NCBI GenBank assembly: GCA_021325175.1
Contig: JAJPHS010000070.1
Span: forward strand, 1 to 53,602
DNA length: 53,602 nucleotides
Reading direction: 5' to 3'
DNA from: Terriglobia bacterium
GTDB taxonomy: Bacteria; Acidobacteriota; Terriglobia; Bryobacterales; Bryobacteraceae
The translations under genes were made by a program, and so were the position numbers. Position 1 is the stretch's first letter; each line of letters starts with the position of its first letter. The notes beneath the pieces are model-generated. The model worked only from the letters and a program-made list of their open reading frames with translations. It ran no database searches and was not told the origin of the DNA. Below, piece by piece: positions 7,963 to 15,116 of the stretch.

Positions 7963-8580
7963 ATGCTGATCGGAAGTAACGCCGCGCGCCCGGTAAATCC
8001 CGAAAAGTTCATTATCGCCAGAACGATCGAGACGCACTCGAATCGCGAATTTTCAGAACAGCTCAGCTCCGCGGTGAAGACCGTTGCGGAACAGTTCGAA
8101 AATGGGTCCCAAACTGGAAAAACGGTCGCGTCCATTGGAACGGCGGTTTTGCCGGCCGCGCAAACGGCCGCGCCGGCCCAGCCCGCGACCAGCTCGGAAA
8201 CGCCGACCGATGCATATTGGGCGTCGCAGCCGGCCGCGGTCCAGGCGCTGCGCTATGCTCCGGACGATCAGAAAGGCGAAATGGCGCAGCAGCTCGCCAG
8301 CGAAGGCTATTCGATCGACGTGCCGATCATGGTTTGGGGCTGGGACCCGCTGGCCACGATGATCCAGCGGCAGGAAGAGGGCTATACGTGGGTCCCGTCC
8401 GCGCTTCAGCCGGGGGTAAGCGTGGCGCCGGGCGTTTCGATGCCGGGGCAGGATTCCTACAATCCCAACCGTCCGCCGGCCGGATCGATCCAGGTGAGCA
8501 CCGCGTTCGCCAACGGAACCAACATCGCCGCAGATCCGGTGGCCGAGATGTGGCTTAAAGGCCAGTCGGCGAGTTCGTAA
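7963..8580 (+). CDS. hypothetical protein, Ala/Pro/Gln-rich linker and Trp-rich core
   Basis: This 205-residue protein lacks a clear signal peptide. Residues 1-45 are ordinary helical sequence, 50-85 an Ala/Pro/Thr-rich linker, and 85-145 a compact core rich in aromatic residues (YWASQPAAVQALRYAP, then SIDVPIMVWGWDPLATMIQRQEEGYTWVPSA). The tail is Pro/Gly/Asn-rich. I do not recognise a family. The GGAGG before the ATG at 7963 has an 11-base spacer. It lies 44 bases after a secreted protein gene and 155 bases before another unknown gene on the same strand, so the three may work together. Confidence 0.6.
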   Translation: MLIGSNAARPVNPEKFIIARTIETHSNREFSEQLSSAVKTVAEQFENGSQTGKTVASIGTAVLPAAQTAAPAQPATSSETPTDAYWASQPAAVQALRYAPDDQKGEMAQQLASEGYSIDVPIMVWGWDPLATMIQRQEEGYTWVPSALQPGVSVAPGVSMPGQDSYNPNRPPAGSIQVSTAFANGTNIAADPVAEMWLKGQSASS

Positions 8581-8735
8581 GAAGTCGCGGTGCGGAGCCA
8601 GCGGTAAAATCGCGGGGGCGTGGCGGGGTTAACCATGAATCCCGCTTGCAAACGACGCACAACGGGTTTGCGAATCATTTACTTCACGATTCACCCCGAC
8701 GGCGATCTAGGCCCGGCGTGCGACACATCGGGTGC

Positions 8736-9569
8736 ATGAGCCCAACCAGCCAACCTGTGGTTCCCGCGCAGCCGGATCTGGAGTGCTACGGCATCCAATC
8801 GCTGGCGCTTTTTGTTTCCTATACCCGCCAGAGCTATCTCGCCGCTTTCGGCGTTCAAGCTCCGGCGTGGGATCCGACTCGGCCGGCCAAAAGCTGGTTC
8901 GACACGACCGTCGATACGTCCAGTCCCGGCAACACCGCGACATACAACGTCGTCAGCGCGGGCGCGAGCGGATGGACGATCGCGCCGCTGACGATCCCGG
9001 CCATTGAGGCCGCCTCGGTGAATCTGCCGGGCGCGGTAACTTATCCGCCATACACCATCGCCCCAACGGACGCCACCAGCGGCGGAGCCGTGATCAATCC
9101 CGCTTATCTCAGCCTGGAGGCGGATGCGCGAGCGCTGATGGCTTCGCTCGGAGGCACCGATTTGAACCAGGAAACGGGCAATGCGGCGTTTCCGATCATC
9201 TATCCGGCCGACGAGCCGCGGCGGATCTGGGATTTTTACGTAAATGGAATTTTGTGCAACGCCGGACAGCTTCTGGCGCAAATGAACGCGAACGGAACTG
9301 GAGCGCCCGGAAAATGGCAGATCACGGCGAATGGCCCGGCGTGGGTGCCGACGCCGGCGCCGACGGGCCTCAATGATCCCCGCCCGCCGCGGCCGATGCC
9401 GGTTCGAAACCTGCTGCCGAATGAAATGCTGCAAACCGGGCTGATGGGCGTGAGCGTAATCCGCACCGATTTACAGCAGCAGCAGGAAGCGCAGCAGGGG
9501 CAATTCACCGCCGACGATCGGGCCACGCTACAGCAGATTTACAAAATGCTGGCCAATCTGAGCGTTTAG
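8736..9569 (+). CDS. hypothetical protein, Pro/Thr/Ala-rich
   Basis: This 277-residue protein has no clear signal peptide or domain. It contains LECYGIQSLALFVSYTRQSYLAAF near the N-terminus, a long stretch poor in charge with many Pro, Thr, Ala and Gly, the segment IIYPADEPRRIWDFYVNGILCNAGQLLAQMN about residues 150-185, and a helical Gln-rich C-terminus (LQQQQEAQQGQFTADDRATLQQIYKMLANLSV). I chose ATG 8736; a TTG at 8646 would add 30 residues of unlikely composition. Function unknown. It is the last gene of a plus-strand group and converges with the Spy-like gene. Confidence 0.55.
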   Translation: MSPTSQPVVPAQPDLECYGIQSLALFVSYTRQSYLAAFGVQAPAWDPTRPAKSWFDTTVDTSSPGNTATYNVVSAGASGWTIAPLTIPAIEAASVNLPGAVTYPPYTIAPTDATSGGAVINPAYLSLEADARALMASLGGTDLNQETGNAAFPIIYPADEPRRIWDFYVNGILCNAGQLLAQMNANGTGAPGKWQITANGPAWVPTPAPTGLNDPRPPRPMPVRNLLPNEMLQTGLMGVSVIRTDLQQQQEAQQGQFTADDRATLQQIYKMLANLSV

Positions 9570-9577
9570 CGCCACGA

Positions 9578-10036
9578 TTACTGGGGCGGCGGATTGCGCC
9601 GGGCACGCCACATCGCGCTGCCGCCGCCGCGACCGGGGCCGAGCAACAGTTCCAGGTTCGGCCCGACCTTGGTTTTCTGATCGGCGGTGAGTCCAGAGTA
9701 GAATTTCATCATCGCCTTGGCGTGAATCGCGCTTCTCTGCTGATCAAGCGACGCGATCTGCTGGGTCACCTGCTCGATCTGGTCCGCGTTACCGGCCTTG
9801 ATGGCGGCCACCAGGCTCTGATGCAGCATCTGCCTCTGCTGCATCATTCCCCGGATCTGCGTCCGCTCCTCTTCAAGCGCGGTGTGCAGCGTGTTCTGCT
9901 GAGTGGCGTTCAGGCCTAAACGCTGAGTGAGCCCGCTCTCCAGATTCGCGGGACCCCGGCCGAGCCGGCCCTGCGGCGGCTGCGCGCAGAGCGATGCGAT
10001 CAAGGGCAGAGAGAGGGCGATTGGCCAAACCTTCAT
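9578..10036 (-). CDS. Spy/CpxP-like periplasmic protein
   Basis: This 152-residue protein starts MKVWPIALSLPLIASLCAQ, a signal peptide, and its mature part is nearly all alpha-helix with the LTxxQ-type repeats of Spy/CpxP proteins (LGLNATQQNTLHTALEEERTQ, then SGLTADQKTKVGPNLELL). Spy-like proteins are periplasmic chaperones or metal-stress sensors. ATG 10036 is preferred to an in-frame start at 10105 because it begins the signal peptide. It follows a paralogous gene (10106-10594) with a 69-base gap, probably cotranscribed. Confidence 0.78.
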   Translation of the reverse strand: MKVWPIALSLPLIASLCAQPPQGRLGRGPANLESGLTQRLGLNATQQNTLHTALEEERTQIRGMMQQRQMLHQSLVAAIKAGNADQIEQVTQQIASLDQQRSAIHAKAMMKFYSGLTADQKTKVGPNLELLLGPGRGGGSAMWRARRNPPPQ

Positions 10037-10105
10037 CGGGTCTGTTCTCCTTCCCTCTCCCTGACGCGTGTTCTCCCCGCCCGGATTACACGCTAAATCG
10101 GCCAA

Positions 10106-10594
10106 TTAGGAACGGCTGCGGGACGTCTGCTGGGACTGCCCAGCGTGGCGGGCGCGCGCCATGGGGTTCATAAAGTGCGCGAGCTTCTGATCCATTTTCG
10201 CCTTCTGCTGCGGATTCAGGATCGCGTAGAACTGGGCCATCGCCTTGGCGTGAATTTCCGCCGCCTGCGCGTTTAATTGCGAATTCTGCTGGATTAGGCG
10301 ATCAATCTGGGTGACGTTATCGGATTTAATCGCTGCAAGAATGGCTCCGCGCTCTTCCTTGAGCTTGGGCGCGATCGCCTTGCGCTGCTGCCAGGACTGG
10401 TCGAAGATCTGTTTCGCCTTGGCTTGTTGATCCGGGGTCAGATTCAGATCCGAAGTCAGCTTCTGGAGCATCATCTGCCGTCCGCCGCGTTGACTGTGTT
10501 CCGGCGGAGCGGTTCTCGCCGGCGGAGTCGTGGTTTGTGCAGCCAGCATTCCAACTCCGAGCACCGCGGGAAGAAAGAGAGTTCTGAATTTCAT
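10106..10594 (-). CDS. Spy/CpxP-like periplasmic protein, paralog of the next gene
   Basis: This 162-residue protein has a signal peptide (MKFRTLFLPAVLGVGMLAAQ) and two LTxxQ-type motifs: SDLNLTPDQQAKAKQIFDQSWQQR and AILNPQQKAKMDQKLAHFM. It shares with the downstream gene the pattern IQQNSQLNAQAAEIHAKAMAQFY / VTQQIASLDQQRSAIHAKAMMKFY, so the two come from one duplication. They probably act together in the periplasm. No two-component sensor lies nearby. Confidence 0.8.
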   Translation of the reverse strand: MKFRTLFLPAVLGVGMLAAQTTTPPARTAPPEHSQRGGRQMMLQKLTSDLNLTPDQQAKAKQIFDQSWQQRKAIAPKLKEERGAILAAIKSDNVTQIDRLIQQNSQLNAQAAEIHAKAMAQFYAILNPQQKAKMDQKLAHFMNPMARARHAGQSQQTSRSRS

Positions 10595-10689
10595 TACTTT
10601 TTACTCCTACTGATAGGACGAGACGAGGGCATGGAGATCGCTAGCCTGCGGAGGCTAAAGACGGCACCGAAAAGCGGGCTTTGGCAGCG

Positions 10690-11706
10690 TTACGAAAGCA
10701 GTTCGCGAACCGCCTCGACCACGGTGTCCGGACGGTCGAGTTGAATCCAGTGATGGGCGTCCGGGATGACGCGCACCTCGCCTTGGCGGGAAAGGGCGGC
10801 AACGCGAAAATGGTCGGCGCGCTGCGCCGCGCTCGCGTTTCCGGCGGAAAGGACGATTAGCGGGGCGGGAATCGATTTTGCCTCCGCGAGAATGGCGGCG
10901 GCGCTTTCCGGCAGCGATGCCAGATGAGCGGCCATGGCGCGAAAACATTTCGGATCGCACCAGTGTGACTGAACCAGCGGCCACAGTTCGCGCGGGAGTT
11001 TTTGAATTTCTCCGGCCATCCGTTCCAGAAACGCCTGCCCCCGCCGCCCGCTGCTGGCGCGGGCGAGCATTTTGGGAAGCCGCCGCGCGCCGCCAGCCAA
11101 TCGATCGAGCGCGAAACGAACAACGCCCGCGGACGCGAGCGCCTGGCCGCAGCGAGCCAGCCAAATTCCGCGTCGGAGCATGGCGCGATGCGCCTTCGAC
11201 GGCGCCGCCCACTCGGAGGCGCCAACCGGATCGACCAGAACCAGCCCGGCGATCTCGTCCGGGAAGCGCGCGGCGTAGTCGAGCGCGATCAATCCGCCAA
11301 AGGAGTGGGCGACGATGACGCGCGGCGAAGGCGCGTCGATCGCGTCAAGCATGCGGCGAAGTTCATCGGTGATTCGAGAAACGGCGCGCGGCGCCGAGCA
11401 AGGCTCGCTCCATCCGAGGCCGGCGCGATCGTAGCTCAGAACGGGCGCGAATTCGCCGATCTTGTTCTGAACCAGCGCCCAGCTCAAAGACGTCGCCGCG
11501 ATACCCGCTTCAAGAACAACCAGCGGTCCGGATGTTTTGGTTCCGGTCAAATGGGCGTGCAGCCGGATGCCGTCCACATCGACCATGCGGCCGGGCGGCG
11601 GGAATCTTCGCGAATCGCGCGCCGCGGCGCGGCGCTGATAGATCCAACCGGAAAACAGGGCCAGGGCGAAAAACGCGAGAACGAAGATCAATCCGAAACC
11701 GCCCAT
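10690..11706 (-). CDS. alpha/beta hydrolase with N-terminal membrane anchor
   Basis: This 338-residue protein begins with a hydrophobic helix (FGLIFVLAFFALALFSGWIY) and a basic linker, then an alpha/beta hydrolase fold. The cap strand reads PLVVLEAGIAATSLSW, the nucleophile elbow is VIVAHSFGGLIAL (Ser in SFGG), and the catalytic His is in IPDAHHWIQLDRP near the C-terminus. The family includes esterases and haloalkane dehalogenase-like enzymes; the substrate is unknown. Its ATG (11706) overlaps the end of the membrane-protein gene by 19 bases, so the two are coupled. Confidence 0.82.
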   Translation of the reverse strand: MGGFGLIFVLAFFALALFSGWIYQRRAAARDSRRFPPPGRMVDVDGIRLHAHLTGTKTSGPLVVLEAGIAATSLSWALVQNKIGEFAPVLSYDRAGLGWSEPCSAPRAVSRITDELRRMLDAIDAPSPRVIVAHSFGGLIALDYAARFPDEIAGLVLVDPVGASEWAAPSKAHRAMLRRGIWLARCGQALASAGVVRFALDRLAGGARRLPKMLARASSGRRGQAFLERMAGEIQKLPRELWPLVQSHWCDPKCFRAMAAHLASLPESAAAILAEAKSIPAPLIVLSAGNASAAQRADHFRVAALSRQGEVRVIPDAHHWIQLDRPDTVVEAVRELLS

Positions 11707-12386
11707 TCGCCGGCTGCGATCGGGCGCGTGCGCGGCAACTTGCCCAAACGCGACATCCAGCCGGCAAGGGCGAGAATGCCCGCGAAAATCGCCAGCTTGA
11801 CGATATCGGCCTGGTGCGTTCGCGGCAGGATTTTCCAAAGCACGCCGAGCACGACTTGAGCCGCGCAGACCGCCCAAACGGTCCCGTAGAAGTAGCGGCG
11901 TTCGGAGCCCTCGCCTTTGGTCGATGTGCGGACGCGCGGAAGAATGCCAGCGGCGCCGCACAGCCACAACGCGACCGCCAGCGGAAAATAGGCGTGGCTG
12001 TAAATCTGCCGCAATCGCCAGATGCCGGTGGCGGCGGCGTAGATCAATCCCCAGAGGTTGAGCGCCGCGAAGGTGAGCAGATCGCTCCAGGCGAGGGTAT
12101 AGCAAATGCGGCGGTACAGCGGATTCGGTTTATCTTCGGTGAACCGCAGGATGTAGGGGCGCGGCTCGACTCCGGGAAGCCGCCCGCGCCATCCCGCGAT
12201 GCCGGTGAACAACAGCACGGCAGCGAGCCAGGCGGCCATGCGCGAATCGAATCCGCCGTTGAACAGATCAAACGTCAACGGCCCCGGCGCAATGAAGAAA
12301 ACAAAGATCCAGATGGGCCAGTGAGCAAAACGATAGATCCGCGTGTTACGCTCACGGAAGCGGGGCTTTTCCGCGCGAAGGTCCAT
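11688..12386 (-). CDS. multi-pass membrane protein of unknown function
   Basis: This 232-residue protein has about six hydrophobic segments (for example HWPIWIFVFFIAPGPLTF, MAAWLAAVLLFTGIAGW, AYFPLAVALWLCGAAGIL and TVWAVCAAQVVLGVLW). I recognise no catalytic motif. The start at ATG 12386 (MDLRAEKPRF) is used because upstream residues in this frame are antisense to the hydrolase at 12465. The last 19 bases overlap the start of the alpha/beta hydrolase gene, implying joint expression. A histidine in SHAYF and a few conserved aromatics are the only polar residues in the helices. Confidence 0.7.
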   Translation of the reverse strand: MDLRAEKPRFRERNTRIYRFAHWPIWIFVFFIAPGPLTFDLFNGGFDSRMAAWLAAVLLFTGIAGWRGRLPGVEPRPYILRFTEDKPNPLYRRICYTLAWSDLLTFAALNLWGLIYAAATGIWRLRQIYSHAYFPLAVALWLCGAAGILPRVRTSTKGEGSERRYFYGTVWAVCAAQVVLGVLWKILPRTHQADIVKLAIFAGILALAGWMSRLGKLPRTRPIAAGEWAVSD

Positions 12387-12464
12387 CAAAGAACGTTTAT
12401 AGCACTGAATCCCCCGCGCCTCTTGAGGTCGTCTTATCAAGGAGCGTTTCCCAATCCAATTCGA

Positions 12465-13394
12465 ATGTTGAAAAGAAGAAGTGTATTGGCCAGTGCCGCG
12501 GGGCTCTCCGGGCTGGCCGTGTTTGCCTATCGCGCCGCCCCCGCATTCTGGCGTCGCGTCAGCGAAGATTTGAAGCGTGAAGTAGAACCGGCGGCGTATC
12601 GACCGCGTGTCGCCGAGTGGCCGCAAACGGGGCTAAGCGCGGCCTGGATCGGTCACAGCACGGTGTTGCTGAGCATCGATGGATTCACGATTCTCACCGA
12701 TCCGGTGCTTTCGACGCGCATCGGGATCAAGCTTGGCGTGATGACCGTTGGGTTGAAACGGCTGGTCGCGCCGGCGCTGGCGATGGCTGAGTTGCCGCGG
12801 CCGGATCTGATTCTTCTCTCGCACGCGCATATGGATCATTTCGATCTGCCGACGCTGCGAAGGCTCGAAAATCGCCAAACGCAGGTGATCACGGCGGTAA
12901 ATACCAGCGATCTGCTGCGCGTGGGGCGCTACAGCTCGGTTCGCGAGCTGGCGTGGAACGAATCGGCGCGCGCGGGACCCGTGCTGGTGCGTGCGATTGA
13001 GGTGAATCACTGGGGCGCGCGGATGCGCAGCGATCATTATCGTTCCTATAACGGATATCTGCTCGAAGCCGGAGCGCACCGCGTATTATTCGCGGGCGAT
13101 ACAGCATATACGAACGCATTCGCATCCATCCGGTCGAGCAAGCCCGTGGATCTGGCGATCATGCCCATTGGCGCCTACGATCCCTGGATTCGCGTCCACT
13201 GCAATCCGGAGCAGGCGATCGCGATGGCCAATGAGGCGGGCGCGGAATTTATTCTTCCGGTCCATCACCGGACGTTTCAATTAAGCCAGGAACCTCGCGA
13301 GGAGCCGATGGAGAGATTGCTGGCCGCAGCGCGCGGCGCGGAACACCGCGTCGCGCTGCGCGAGATCGGCCAGGAATTTCACTACCGTAAGTAA
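12465..13394 (+). CDS. MBL-fold metallo-hydrolase, NAPE-PLD/UlaG-like
   Basis: This 309-residue protein has a twin-arginine-like or lipophilic N-terminus (LKRRSVLASAAGLSGLAVFAY) and a metallo-beta-lactamase fold. The metal site is the HxHxDH motif in LLSHAHMDHFDLPTL, a further His is in EVNHWGARM, the Asp ligand is in FAGDTAY, and a late His is in LPVHHRTF. The PIGAYDPW segment and the His/Asp arrangement resemble N-acyl-phosphatidylethanolamine phospholipase D-like and UlaG-like hydrolases. The substrate may be a lipid or lactone. The start is the ATG at 12465; frames upstream of it overlap an antisense gene. Confidence 0.85.
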   Translation: MLKRRSVLASAAGLSGLAVFAYRAAPAFWRRVSEDLKREVEPAAYRPRVAEWPQTGLSAAWIGHSTVLLSIDGFTILTDPVLSTRIGIKLGVMTVGLKRLVAPALAMAELPRPDLILLSHAHMDHFDLPTLRRLENRQTQVITAVNTSDLLRVGRYSSVRELAWNESARAGPVLVRAIEVNHWGARMRSDHYRSYNGYLLEAGAHRVLFAGDTAYTNAFASIRSSKPVDLAIMPIGAYDPWIRVHCNPEQAIAMANEAGAEFILPVHHRTFQLSQEPREEPMERLLAAARGAEHRVALREIGQEFHYRK

Positions 13395-13406
13395 TCGCTA
13401 TACACG

Positions 13407-13446
13407 AAAAAACGCTGGCGCCCGGTATTTCCGACTCTCGCCAGCG
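13407..13446 (-). terminator. rho-independent terminator after the gene at 13469
   Basis: Read on the minus strand, CGCTGGCG (13439-13446) pairs with CGCCAGCG (13413-13420), followed by a run of six T (13407-13412 on the plus strand is AAAAAA). The loop is 18 bases. It also lies just past the plus-strand hydrolase stop (13394), but the T-run serves the minus strand. Confidence 0.7.
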
Positions 13447-13468
13447 CCGATGGATTTAAAAAGGTGCG

Positions 13469-13807
13469 TTACTGGCCCGCGGCGGTTGAGCCGGAGAAGA
13501 CCAGGCGCGTGGCAGTGCCTCCAATACGGATTTCGCTGATTTTGGCCTGCTTGCCGGCATCATCGATGGCGATCTGCGTGGTCGCGTATTTATGCTCCGC
13601 AGTTTCCACTTTCGCCGGAGCTTCGACCACGGTCTTGCCCATCTTGAAAACCGCTTTATCGCCTTCCACCTGGACCTTGTAATCGCCCGGCTTCAATTCC
13701 GTCCCGTTGACGGACGCGGGCTGGCTCAGCGTGACATGATAGGTTTTGTCGGCGGCGCTCGCCAGCGCGAGCGCAAGCGTAGCAAACGTGACTAAAAGTT
13801 TCTTCAT
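13469..13807 (-). CDS. small secreted beta-rich protein
   Basis: This 112-residue protein has a signal peptide (MKKLLVTFATLALALASA) and a mature part of alternating strands (TYHVTLSQPASVNGTELKPGDYKVQVEGDKAVFKMG). AAGGAG sits eight bases before ATG 13807, so that start is used rather than an in-frame one at 13831. The type is common in Acidobacteriota but I know of no assigned function. It has its own terminator and is a single-gene unit. Confidence 0.72.
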   Translation of the reverse strand: MKKLLVTFATLALALASAADKTYHVTLSQPASVNGTELKPGDYKVQVEGDKAVFKMGKTVVEAPAKVETAEHKYATTQIAIDDAGKQAKISEIRIGGTATRLVFSGSTAAGQ

Positions 13808-13971
13808 TTTGGAGTTCTCCTTGATGAGCAACGATATATTATGGCGTTCCGCGGCGGCCGCGGGATTTGATTCGCCGTATTTGTTCGCTCATCTATAAAT
13901 ACGTTTCCAGGACGCTAATGTTACGCCAGCGCGCGAAAAACACTGTATGTTAAACGAAAATAGGGATTTTA

Positions 13972-14607
13972 ATGCATAAAACGATTTTAATTATTTTCGT
14001 TGCGACCATTTCATGCGCCGCTGCATCTTTCCCGCCGCCGCTGCTCGATCCGCCCGAGCAGGGGCCGACCGGCATAGCCGTCCTCGCCGGCGGATGCTTC
14101 TGGGGTGTGGAGGCGGTTTTCGATCATGTCGCGGGAGTGAAGCAGGCAATCTCCGGATATGCCGGAGGAGCGCGCGAAACCGCGCGGTACGAACGCGTAG
14201 AAACCGGGAGGACGGGCCATGCTGAATCGGTGAAGGTGATCTACGATCCTTCGCGGATCTCCTACGGCAAACTGCTGGAGATATTTTTCTCCGTCGCGCA
14301 CGATCCGACCCAGCTCAACCGGCAGGGACCGGACGAAGGGCCGCAGTATCGCTCGGCGATTTTTTACCTCAATGACGAGCAGAAGCGCGTCGCGGAGGCC
14401 TACATCCGCCAGCTTAACGAATCAAGAGTTTTCAAGCACAAAATCGTTACCGAGGTGGCGCCGCTGCCCAATGGATTTTTCCCGGCTGAAGCTTACCATC
14501 AGCATTATTTAGAGCACAATCCGGCGAATCCGTACATCGTGTTCAACGATCTGCCGAAGCTGCGCCGGCTCAAGCGCGATTTCCCGGAGCTGTGGACGGA
14601 GAAGTAG
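13972..14607 (+). CDS. msrA: peptide methionine-S-sulfoxide reductase, exported
   Basis: This 211-residue protein reduces methionine-S-sulfoxide in oxidised proteins. The catalytic Cys is C42 in the signature GGCFWG. Other landmarks are SGYAGG, TGHAESVKVIYDP, HDPTQLNRQGPDEGPQYRSAIFY and YHQHYLEHNP, so the fold is complete. An N-terminal hydrophobic segment (ILIIFVATISCAAAS) suggests export, which would place it in the periplasm to repair envelope proteins. It is flanked by secreted-protein genes. The resolving Cys is not obvious near the C-terminus, so reduction may use an external thiol or the N-terminal cysteine. Confidence 0.92.
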   Translation: MHKTILIIFVATISCAAASFPPPLLDPPEQGPTGIAVLAGGCFWGVEAVFDHVAGVKQAISGYAGGARETARYERVETGRTGHAESVKVIYDPSRISYGKLLEIFFSVAHDPTQLNRQGPDEGPQYRSAIFYLNDEQKRVAEAYIRQLNESRVFKHKIVTEVAPLPNGFFPAEAYHQHYLEHNPANPYIVFNDLPKLRRLKRDFPELWTEK

Positions 14608-14724
14608 CTATTTTTTCCGGTCGCCCCTGGTGAGCCATTCGGCCACGCGATGGGGCGGGAACGCAGCGAGCACCACCGCGGCGATGACCACGAGAAAGAC
14701 AAAGAGCAGGACGGCTAGCGCCAT
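14608..14724 (-). CDS. 38-residue single-helix membrane peptide
   Basis: A short frame from ATG 14724 to TAG 14608-14610 encodes one membrane helix (ALAVLLFVFLVVIAAVVLAA) and a basic, amphipathic tail ending DRKK. Its stop abuts that of msrA. No strong ribosome site is visible. It may be a small membrane protein; the helix composition is convincing but the ORF is short enough to occur by chance. Confidence 0.4.
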   Translation of the reverse strand: MALAVLLFVFLVVIAAVVLAAFPPHRVAEWLTRGDRKK

Positions 14725-14749
14725 TTTTTAAGAGTGTAGCAGGATTTTT

Positions 14750-15085
14750 TTAATCTTTCGACGCCGTGAAGGTTCCCTTTGCCTGTCCGCCGTAATCGCA
14801 GGTCCCCTTCATCTTGTTCGCTCCTTCAAGCGTGCCGCTGTAAACAACCGTGCCCAGTTGCCCGCCGAAGCTGAACTCGATGCGATCGCCCTTTACGGTT
14901 CCGCTTAATTGCGCTTCGCCGAACTGGCCGTGGTAGGTTCCTGTCAGCTTCTCGCCGGTCTGCTTGAACTCGAATGTAGGCGAGCCGCTGCCCGCGTCCA
15001 GAACCACGTTAAACGTCCATTTGCCCGAAATATCGGCCGCGAAACCAAGCGCGGCGGAAAGGAGCAGCACTAAGATGGTTTTCAT
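14750..15085 (-). CDS. small secreted protein, lipocalin-like beta-barrel
   Basis: This 111-residue protein has a signal peptide (MKTILVLLLSAALGFAA) followed by ISGKWTFNVVLDAGSGSPTFEFKQTGEKLTGTYHGQFGEAQLSGTVKGDRIEFSF, a repeating strand pattern seen in small lipocalin-like beta-barrels. It probably binds a small ligand in the periplasm. The start at 15085 begins the signal peptide; an alternative 15097 adds MLRH. It is divergent from the UPF0182 gene with 31 bases between starts. Confidence 0.7.
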   Translation of the reverse strand: MKTILVLLLSAALGFAADISGKWTFNVVLDAGSGSPTFEFKQTGEKLTGTYHGQFGEAQLSGTVKGDRIEFSFGGQLGTVVYSGTLEGANKMKGTCDYGGQAKGTFTASKD

Positions 15086-15116
15086 GTGCCTGAGCATAAC
15101 ACGCTAGTCTAAAAGC

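Noticed and set aside
11532..12464. Long N-terminal extension of the MBL hydrolase frame
   Set aside because: It is antisense to the alpha/beta hydrolase and membrane-protein genes, and its composition is Arg/Gly/Pro shadow-like. The hydrolase starts with a normal signal at 12465.
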